This document shows positions 46,887 through 52,271 of a DNA stretch of 52,271 bases, in pieces. The stretch's first letter is position 1. Each line of letters begins with the position of its first letter. A program made the position numbers and the translations under genes. The stretch covers positions 1 to 52,271 of the forward strand of contig NZ_OVCN01000022.1 in NCBI RefSeq assembly GCF_900406815.1, written 5' to 3'. Below the pieces are notes generated by a model. The model was not told the DNA's origin. It saw only the letters and a list, made by a program, of their open reading frames with translations, and did no database searches. The DNA is from Acinetobacter haemolyticus (GTDB lineage: Bacteria > Pseudomonadota > Gammaproteobacteria > Pseudomonadales > Moraxellaceae).

Positions 46887-46912
46887 GTATGGGCAAGGCG
46901 ACAAAATTCAAG
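46887..46912 (-). promoter_or_regulatory. probable sigma32 heat-shock promoter of grpE
   Basis: On the minus strand CTTGAA (46907-46912), a 13-base spacer and CCCATAC (46887-46893). It lies about 110 bases before the preferred grpE ATG. Confidence 0.5.
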
Positions 46913-46934
46913 CGTTCAGGTGAATTTAAATCTT

Positions 46935-47828
46935 TTAATTTTGCTGATTTAAGTAAAAATTTAAGTTTTCGATCACAAATGCAATAAATTCTTGGGTGAT
47001 TTTGGGTAAATGTTGTCTTGATGCATAGACTAACGACAAGGTCAGGTCAGGCGCTGAAAAATCGGTAAATACCTGTTGCAAGCGTTGTTGAGCAATATCT
47101 TGGCGCACCAGCAAGGTCGGAAGCATGGCAATCCCTTCAGCCTTGAGGCACATTTGATACAGTGCAATCACATCATTGCTTTTAAACGTAACATTTAAAG
47201 GATAGTTCTGTGGTTGCTGATCTGTATCAAATAAGGTCCAGTACTGATTATGGGTATGGTGGGCAATGCAGTCATGTTGAATCAACTGGCTCGGATGTGA
47301 CAGGGGAGGGTGATCTTGTAAATAATGTGGATGCGCACAAAAGATCGATTCGATTTGACAGACAGGACGTGCGATTAAACCATCAGCGACTTTCTGGGTA
47401 ATACGCAAAGCCAGATCAACATGTGCATCGATTAAATCAACAGTATCCTCTGTTAAATACACATCAAAATGAATGCGCGGATAATGTTTTTTGAACTGTT
47501 TGATGCATTCATTGACACCAAGCTGAAATAAAAACAAACCACAGGTAAAGCGAATCGTGCCACTATGCTGTTCAGGCGCGGCTAAACCTTCTAGAAGCTG
47601 TTGTTGTTGCAAAATATTTTCACAATACACCAAGGCTTTTTCACCTGCAGGGGTAAGTGAAACTTTGCGGGTATTACGTTGAAACAGTCGCGTTGAAAAT
47701 GTGGCTTCAAGATGCTCTAAATAGCGCGAAACCATCGCTTTTGAATAGTCTAAATGTTCTGCTGCTTTACTTAAATTGCCTTGTTGAGCAATACAGACAA
47801 ACACTTGGATGGCTTTTAAGGTATCCAT
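46935..47828 (-). CDS. LysR-type transcriptional regulator
   Basis: A 297-residue LysR regulator. It begins MDTLKAIQVFVCIAQQGNLS and has the helix-turn-helix AAEHLDYSKAMVSRYLEHLEATFSTRLF, noted by its recognition part SKAMVSRYLEHLE. The motif TRLFQRNTRKVSLTPAGE marks the end of the DNA-binding domain. The effector-binding half shows the usual low conservation. MDTLKAIQ is preferred over a start four codons upstream on family grounds. It is divergent from the exported MBL-like gene with a gap of about 107 bases and probably regulates it. Confidence 0.9.
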   Translation of the reverse strand: MDTLKAIQVFVCIAQQGNLSKAAEHLDYSKAMVSRYLEHLEATFSTRLFQRNTRKVSLTPAGEKALVYCENILQQQQLLEGLAAPEQHSGTIRFTCGLFLFQLGVNECIKQFKKHYPRIHFDVYLTEDTVDLIDAHVDLALRITQKVADGLIARPVCQIESIFCAHPHYLQDHPPLSHPSQLIQHDCIAHHTHNQYWTLFDTDQQPQNYPLNVTFKSNDVIALYQMCLKAEGIAMLPTLLVRQDIAQQRLQQVFTDFSAPDLTLSLVYASRQHLPKITQEFIAFVIENLNFYLNQQN

Positions 47829-47935
47829 GTTTATTATCATTGTTGCAAGATATGCAACATTTTATCTTAATTTAGGGTGTTTATTCAGCAATAATTGCAA
47901 TTTAAAGTGTTTCCTATCAGATTGGAGACGATAAG

Positions 47936-48790
47936 ATGAATACCAAACCTTATATCCTTGCTTTATCAGCTTTAGCAGCAACATCGACTGCCTTTGCCCA
48001 AGAACTGAAAATCCAGAACTATCTAGCTCAGCCTGAACATTTTGGCGTGACTTCAACCTTGATTGAAGGCGATAAAGAAGTGTTATTGGTCAATGCTCAA
48101 TTTTCTAAATCAGAAGCTTTGCGCATTGCTGCTGATATCCTAGACAGCGGTAAAACTTTAAAAACAATTTTTGTCAGTTACGGTGATCCTGACTTTTATT
48201 TTGGCTTAGATGTATTTAAACAATATTTCCCAAACGTACAAATCATTGCAACGCCTGAAACAGTAAAGCACATTCAAGATACTCAGGCGCTAAAAGTGGC
48301 GTATTGGGGTCCGAAAATGGGGGCTAATGCACCGAGTAAAATTATTGTTCCGCAAGTATATACGGCTAAAAACTTAAAATTCGAAAATGAAAATATCGAA
48401 ATTAAAGGTAAGAAAGAACTCACTTACTTATGGATTCCGAGTGCTCAAGCGGTCGTTGGCGGAATTCCAGTTTCATCAGGTATCCATCTGTGGACCGCCG
48501 ATACTCCAACAGCCAAAGATCGTGCCGAGGTGGTACAGTCTTTAGAAAGTATAAAGGCCTTAAATCCAAAAATGGTGGTGCCTGCACATATGAAAGCAGG
48601 GGCGGCAGAAGGACTGGATGCGGTGAATTTCTCGATTGATTATTTGAAGCAATATGAGAAAGCTGTGAAAAGCACAAACAACTCGGCTGAGCTGGTGAAA
48701 ATGATGCAAAAACAGTATCCAACTTTAGGTGAGTCAAGTAGCCTTGAGCTAGGTGCTAAAGTGGTTAAAGGTGAAATGCAGTGGCCTTAA
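47936..48790 (+). CDS. exported MBL-fold-like protein with a degenerate metal site
   Basis: A 284-residue protein with a signal peptide (MNTKPYILALSALAATSTAFA). The chain looks like a metallo-beta-lactamase fold: TLIEGDKEVLLVNAQFSKSEA corresponds to the strand that precedes the metal loop, and VVPAHMKAGAAEG to a late metal-ligand region. But where HxHxDH is expected the sequence reads VSYGDPDFYFG, so at least two metal-binding histidines are missing. It could be a non-catalytic or metal-altered relative (such proteins are often annotated as MBL-fold or Vmh-like). It is controlled, by context, by the divergent LysR gene. A terminator follows. Confidence 0.75.
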   Translation: MNTKPYILALSALAATSTAFAQELKIQNYLAQPEHFGVTSTLIEGDKEVLLVNAQFSKSEALRIAADILDSGKTLKTIFVSYGDPDFYFGLDVFKQYFPNVQIIATPETVKHIQDTQALKVAYWGPKMGANAPSKIIVPQVYTAKNLKFENENIEIKGKKELTYLWIPSAQAVVGGIPVSSGIHLWTADTPTAKDRAEVVQSLESIKALNPKMVVPAHMKAGAAEGLDAVNFSIDYLKQYEKAVKSTNNSAELVKMMQKQYPTLGESSSLELGAKVVKGEMQWP

Positions 48791-48815
48791 TCTAGCAGTG
48801 GAGATTAGAAAAAAG

Positions 48816-48837
48816 CCGTGGTTTTCCACGGTTTTTT
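48816..48837 (+). terminator. terminator after the MBL-like gene
   Basis: CCGTGG (48816-48821) pairs with CCACGG (48826-48831) around TTTT, followed by TTTTTT. Confidence 0.85.
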
Positions 48838-48840
48838 ATT

Positions 48841-49179
48841 TGTTCTACATTTATTTTTAACCAAAATTACGTAATTGTAATGTTATGAGAGGATTGTGCG
48901 GTGTTTCTATGAATTATAAAAACATAAGCTGATGGCCTTATTGTGTCATTCAGAATTAAGCTACATTCATTAAGTAACTAAATTATTGGTGATTTATGAC
49001 AATCAGGTAAATACCCTAGAGCGTGAATAATAAAGTGAACTGATTTAATAAAAATTGCAAAAACATCCTGCATAAATAACAAACTGCAACTAATCCTCAT
49101 CACGTCCTAGAAAAAAATTGTGAATCATAGGCAACGCAAAGACAACTTTGCTTTTAGTCATAATGAAAGGAAATACGTA
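48841..49179. other. gap with no gene before the small lipoprotein gene
   Basis: About 340 bases, AT-rich. I see no reading frame of note, no repeat and no convincing promoter. It must contain the promoter of the lipoprotein gene at 49180. Confidence 0.5.
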
Positions 49180-49410
49180 ATGAAAAAGTTAGCATTGATT
49201 TCTATGGTTGTATCTGGTGTTGCGTTAACAGCAGTAGGTTGCTCAACTCAAGGTGGTTTAGAAGCATCAGGCTCAGCGCAAACAAGTGCAAGTCCAACAG
49301 GAGTTCAAGGTGGTGTTGGTATTCAAGCGGATACATCTATGGGAGTTGATCATAGCGGCGCATCAGCAGATGTATCTGGCGCAGTTGATGCAGAAGCTTC
49401 AGCACAGTAA
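49180..49410 (+). CDS. small glycine/alanine/serine-rich lipoprotein
   Basis: A 76-residue protein starting MKKLALISMVVSGVALTAVGC, with the lipobox AVGC, so the mature lipoprotein begins CSTQGG. AAAGGAAATACGTA precedes the ATG. The mature 56 residues are low in complexity (EASGSAQTSASPTGVQGGVGIQ, DHSGASADVSGAVDAEASAQ; G, A, S, V and D) without aromatic residues, suggesting an extended or disordered surface peptide. A longer frame starting 20 codons earlier is not supported. It is followed by a strong terminator and a second gene of the same type. Function unknown. Confidence 0.8.
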   Translation: MKKLALISMVVSGVALTAVGCSTQGGLEASGSAQTSASPTGVQGGVGIQADTSMGVDHSGASADVSGAVDAEASAQ

Positions 49411-49513
49411 TGCATAGTGACCTTCAAACACAATAGATCATCATATTGATGCCAATAGATCGATCGAATCATATACTGCTATATATGCTGTGTTCGGGAT
49501 GTCGAATGAATTG

Positions 49514-49550
49514 AAAAAACTAGAATCATTGGTTTGATTCTAGTTTTTTT
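49514..49550. terminator. terminator between the two small lipoprotein genes
   Basis: A 15-bp stem (49514-49528 with 49535-49549; core CTAGAATCA) has a 6-base loop and A/T runs at each side. Confidence 0.92.
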
Positions 49551-49693
49551 GTTCTCATCTAGCGCCTTATTTAGTGAGAAAATTTGCCAAACTGACAATA
49601 AAAAAATCCAATCCTGTCTATACATTAATTCTTAAAATCGTAATGATGAGGATGCACAACAAAAGTGTATATAGAAATAGTCAAGGAAAATAT

Positions 49694-49891
49694 ATGAAGC
49701 AATTTGCTTTAGTCTCTGTATTAAGTCTCATCATCACTAGCATGATTGGCTGTGTTTCTGTTGAAGCAACAGGTTCGACCAATGTTGGCGTTGGCTCTCA
49801 TGGCGTTCAAACAGGAGGAGTCAAGGCACAGGTTCAACCTGGACAAGTTGGTGTCAATATCTCAGGTTCAGCCGCCGCGGGTCGCAAATAA
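49694..49891 (+). CDS. small glycine/valine-rich lipoprotein
   Basis: A 65-residue protein: MKQFALVSVLSLIITSMIGC is a signal ending in a probable lipobox (MIGC), followed by VSVEATGSTNVGVGSHGVQT and GGVKAQVQPGQVGVNISGSA. AAGGAAAA precedes the ATG; the upstream in-frame extension of 40 codons lacks such a signal. Alternating V and G with polar residues could form a beta hairpin repeat. It resembles the neighbour at 49180 in size, lipobox and composition, so the two may derive from one ancestor. Function unknown. Confidence 0.78.
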   Translation: MKQFALVSVLSLIITSMIGCVSVEATGSTNVGVGSHGVQTGGVKAQVQPGQVGVNISGSAAAGRK

Positions 49892-50105
49892 ATTTGCATA
49901 TCCACTCTGGCAAGAACTCAAAAGTGCTGAATGATGACTTTGGGGTTCTTTAAATAGGCCTTAACTGAGTTAATTGACTTAAATAATAGTCATTGATAAG
50001 CATAATGGTTAATGACTTTTGAAAACCAACGCTATAGCGTACAAAATATTTTGAAATTCTTGATCTATCGCTTTGGATAGGCATATAGTCGAGAGGAAAA
50101 GAACG

Positions 50106-51203
50106 ATGGATAGCGTAAATAGGGGACAAAAAGTGACAGCAATACCTCAAAAAATACAAACCATTTTAGATCATGGACAAGGTCCTGCTGCACGAGCGCT
50201 CGATAAGTTACCTACATTTGTGCAAGAGTCTTTAGCCAAGATTCTCGGATATTCACATCAATATCCGGATTTGGATGCATTTACCAAATGTTTGATGGCG
50301 GTTCAGATTAAACAAGGACGCATTGGCTTCATTGGTGATGATCCAATCGAGTCTCGACGTCAATTTGATGCACAGATGCTTGCCATCCTCAATAAATCGA
50401 CATTTATCGAATCTGTGGAAGATATTCGTTTACCTTTGCAAAGTGGTACTGTTTTCGCAAGACATTATCATCCTGCACCCAGTAAAAAACTGCCGATGAT
50501 CGTGTTCTATCATGGTGGCGGTTTTGTGGTAGGTGGTTTAGGTACACATGATGAAGCATGTCGTCTAATTGCCAAGTATGCAAAAGTTCAAGTCATGAGT
50601 ATTGACTATCCATTGGCACCAGAAGCCTCACCTAAACAGCTGATTCAATCCTGTGAAGATGCGTTGGCATGGGTATATCAAAATCGCCGTCAGTTAAAGA
50701 TTTATAAAAATCGTATCGCAGTTGCGGGTGATAGTGCTGGCGGAAACATTAGTACTGTGGTTGCACAGCATTCGGTGGGTAAGGCCTATGCGCCTCAAGC
50801 ACAACTACTTTTCTATCCTGTAGTCGATTTTAAAAGCAGACATCCATCATTTTATGCATATGGTGAAGGCTTGGTGCTGACCAGTAAAGATGTGGACTAT
50901 GTGACAGATTATTATGCGACTCAACACAATGTTGCTTTGGATGATCCATTAATTTCTCCAACCTATGGTGGTCTAAGAAAACTTGCACCTGCTTATGTAA
51001 TTACTGCAGGGCATGATTTACTCCATGATGAAGGTGAAATTTATAGCCATAAACTTAGACAAAATGGCGTTAAAGTGAAGTATATGGACTATCCAGATCA
51101 AACCCATGGCTTTATCAATCTAACGCCTATTTCCTCCAAGGCAAGACGCAACACTATCGAAATTGCACGGAACTTCAGAAAGTTCTGGGATAAGCATAGT
51201 TAA
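50106..51203 (+). CDS. alpha/beta hydrolase (HSL-like esterase)
   Basis: A 365-residue esterase of the hormone-sensitive-lipase type (alpha/beta hydrolase fold 3). The oxyanion-hole motif HGGGF is at 136-140, the nucleophile in GDSAGG (serine about 210), the acid in TAGHDLLHDEGE and the histidine in QTHGF near residue 335. An N-terminal cap (about 1-100) precedes the fold. There is no signal peptide. I start at MDSVNRGQ because GAGAGGAAAAGAACG lies directly before it; an 11-codon extension starting at TTG is less likely. A parS-like site lies 20 bases after the stop. Confidence 0.92.
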   Translation: MDSVNRGQKVTAIPQKIQTILDHGQGPAARALDKLPTFVQESLAKILGYSHQYPDLDAFTKCLMAVQIKQGRIGFIGDDPIESRRQFDAQMLAILNKSTFIESVEDIRLPLQSGTVFARHYHPAPSKKLPMIVFYHGGGFVVGGLGTHDEACRLIAKYAKVQVMSIDYPLAPEASPKQLIQSCEDALAWVYQNRRQLKIYKNRIAVAGDSAGGNISTVVAQHSVGKAYAPQAQLLFYPVVDFKSRHPSFYAYGEGLVLTSKDVDYVTDYYATQHNVALDDPLISPTYGGLRKLAPAYVITAGHDLLHDEGEIYSHKLRQNGVKVKYMDYPDQTHGFINLTPISSKARRNTIEIARNFRKFWDKHS

Positions 51204-51222
51204 TCAGATGACAGGAGTGCTA

Positions 51223-51238
51223 TGTTTCACGTGGAACA
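51223..51238. other. parS-like centromere site 4
   Basis: TGTTTCACGTGGAACA is centred in an extended 24-base near-palindrome (GCTA...TAGC outer arms, one mismatch). It lies between the hydrolase and cyclophilin genes, about 35 kb right of oriC. Confidence 0.85.
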
Positions 51239-51330
51239 TAGCACTTAACAAATAAAAATAGTAAAGATGAGTGTGCAAAACTAGAATTACACTTCACGGT
51301 TAAATCTATTTTTAGACTGAGAATATAAAG

Positions 51331-51885
51331 ATGAAAAAGTTATTTATTACGGCTAGTTTATTACTCGCAAGCAGCCCTTTATTTGCAAATACAATGGTTG
51401 AAATGAAAACCAGTATGGGGAATATCGAAATTGAACTTTTTGATGATAAAGCGCCAGTTTCAGCAAAAAACTTTGAAAGTTATGTGAAAAGCAACTTTTA
51501 CGCAGGTACTATTTTCCATCGCGTGATTCCTGGCTTTATGGTGCAAGGGGGTGGATTAGATGCCAATATGGTGGAAAAGACAACCAAAGCACCAATCGTA
51601 AATGAAGCAAGTAATGGCTTGAAAAACACGCGTGGTACTTTAGCAATGGCGCGTACACGTGATCCTAATTCTGCAACGAGTCAATTTTTTATTAATGTCG
51701 CAGATAATCACTTTTTAAACCGGTCAGCAATGGATGCAGGTTACGCCGTCTTTGGTAAAGTGACGAAAGGCATGGAGGTCGTTGATAAAATCGTAAATGT
51801 ACCTACAGCGAATCAGGGATTGCATCAAAATGTGCCTAAACAACCGATTAAAATCATTAGTGTTCAAATAAAAAACAAAAAATAG
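51331..51885 (+). CDS. exported cyclophilin-type peptidyl-prolyl isomerase
   Basis: Catalyses cis-trans isomerisation of proline bonds, probably in the periplasm. The 184-residue protein has a signal peptide ([19 protein letters not shown]) and a compact cyclophilin domain: [35 protein letters not shown] (active-site R and F), [12 protein letters not shown] and [17 protein letters not shown]. Length and motifs resemble PpiA. It has a single-gene layout, with a terminator following. Confidence 0.95.
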   Translation: MKKLFITASLLLASSPLFANTMVEMKTSMGNIEIELFDDKAPVSAKNFESYVKSNFYAGTIFHRVIPGFMVQGGGLDANMVEKTTKAPIVNEASNGLKNTRGTLAMARTRDPNSATSQFFINVADNHFLNRSAMDAGYAVFGKVTKGMEVVDKIVNVPTANQGLHQNVPKQPIKIISVQIKNKK

Positions 51886-51891
51886 AAAAAC

Positions 51892-51929
51892 GAAGCAGAA
51901 ATGCAAATAAAAAATTTCTGCTTCTATTT
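51892..51929 (+). terminator. terminator after the cyclophilin gene
   Basis: GAAGCAGAAAT (51892-51902) pairs with ATTTCTGCTTC (51914-51924); a T-rich tail follows. Confidence 0.75.
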
Positions 51930-52015
51930 CATATGGTTGTTGTGTTTTTTGTATGAATAAAATCATTTTTATGCACAAAAAAAGAACATTTGAGAATACA
52001 GTGATTTAAAAAAGC

Positions 52016-52043
52016 TTGCACGCTTTTAAAAAACTCCTATAAT
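52016..52043 (+). promoter_or_regulatory. probable rRNA operon promoter
   Basis: TTGCAC (52016-52021), a 16-base spacer and a perfect TATAAT (52038-52043), with an A/T-rich region upstream that could be an UP element. The short GC-containing stretch after the -10 (GCACCTCATCCC) resembles the discriminator of stable-RNA promoters. Confidence 0.75.
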
Positions 52044-52049
52044 GCACCT

Positions 52050-52271
52050 CATCCCGACGCGATACACGAAAATATCTTAGCTCACAGGGTTAAGGTTGTA
52101 GGTAGTGTTTTGCGTTAATTTCTTGCTGACGAGGTAAGAAATTAATCATTAAGAGAATAGAAGAACAACTTGTGTGGATTTTTACTGGTTGATCGATCGA
52201 AAATATTTCATTGATTAATTGGTTTAAATTTCTCGAAGTTTATTTGAGCGAATATATAAGTCAGTAATTGA
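52050..52271 (+). other. probable rRNA operon leader (16S gene beyond the edge)
   Basis: No reading frame is present. The sequence from about 52130 (GAGGTAAGAAATTAATC, AAGAACAACTTGTGTGG) looks like the Acinetobacter rrn leader region as I remember it, and the preceding promoter is of the stable-RNA type. The conserved 16S start (AGAGTTTGATC) is not reached in the window. I cannot confirm this without sequence past 52271. Confidence 0.6.

Overview
The window is a piece of a gammaproteobacterial chromosome, almost certainly Acinetobacter. The evidence is the gene order gyrB-recF-dnaN-dnaA / oriC / rpmH-rnpA-yidD-yidC-mnmE, low GC, tandem AdeT-family genes beside erpA, and protein sequences typical of Moraxellaceae. 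It is centred near the replication origin. oriC lies at about 16.1-16.7 kb, and most genes just left of it run leftward while those just right of it run rightward. I see no insertion sequence, prophage, CRISPR array, tRNA gene or complete rRNA gene. The last 250 bases look like the promoter and leader of an rRNA operon whose 16S gene lies beyond the edge.

Layout. 0.2-3.1 kb: tyrS, anmK, erpA. 3.2-6.7 kb: three tandem paralogues of AdeT-family periplasmic solute-binding-like proteins. 6.9-9.7 kb: an ABC-F ATPase (YheS-like) and a DedA membrane protein. 9.8-16.1 kb: gyrB, recF, dnaN, dnaA. 16.1-16.7 kb: oriC. 16.7-20.9 kb: rpmH, rnpA, yidD, yidC, mnmE. 21-26 kb: a DUF2310 zinc-ribbon protein, dsbC, a GlsB/YeaQ-type membrane protein, hpt, guaD and a nucleotidyltransferase-like gene. 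26-27.3 kb: a TerC-type membrane protein behind a yybP-ykoY (Mn2+) riboswitch. 27.3-32.2 kb: a LysR regulator divergent from a four-gene operon (acyl-CoA dehydrogenase, APH-type kinase, histidine phosphatase, SDR) that resembles a split version of ACAD10/ACAD11. 32.7-38.8 kb: mpl, two small genes, purE-purK and an MltB-type lytic transglycosylase. 38.8-43.8 kb: an acidic small protein, three tandem matrixin-like metalloproteases with long coiled-coil insertions, and an MBL-fold hydrolase. 44-46.8 kb: grpE-dnaK. 46.9-51.9 kb: a LysR/MBL-like pair, two tiny lipoproteins, an alpha/beta hydrolase and a secreted cyclophilin.

The most interesting signals lie between genes. (1) Between purK and mltB there is an array of 11 exact copies of the palindromic 12-mer TTTRAATTYAAA in about 450 bases. 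It is preceded by two oppositely oriented exact DnaA boxes that flank a perfect 28-bp palindrome. The same 12-mer occurs three times in oriC, and I found no other exact copy in the window, so this looks like an undescribed replication-control or nucleoid-protein locus 20 kb from oriC. (2) Four parS-like 16-mers are spread over 41 kb around oriC; one lies inside recF and one directly abuts a DnaA box. (3) Two related structured intergenic repeats (32.3 and 43.9 kb) share hairpins, one with a compensatory base change, and the longer copy has inverted-repeat ends like a MITE. (4) The tandem coiled-coil metalloproteases form a coherent, poorly characterised protein family.

Start sites were moved from the longest reading frame to internal ATGs where a Shine-Dalgarno sequence or family N-terminus favours it. 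All functional calls come from recognising motifs and families by eye; no database search was run.
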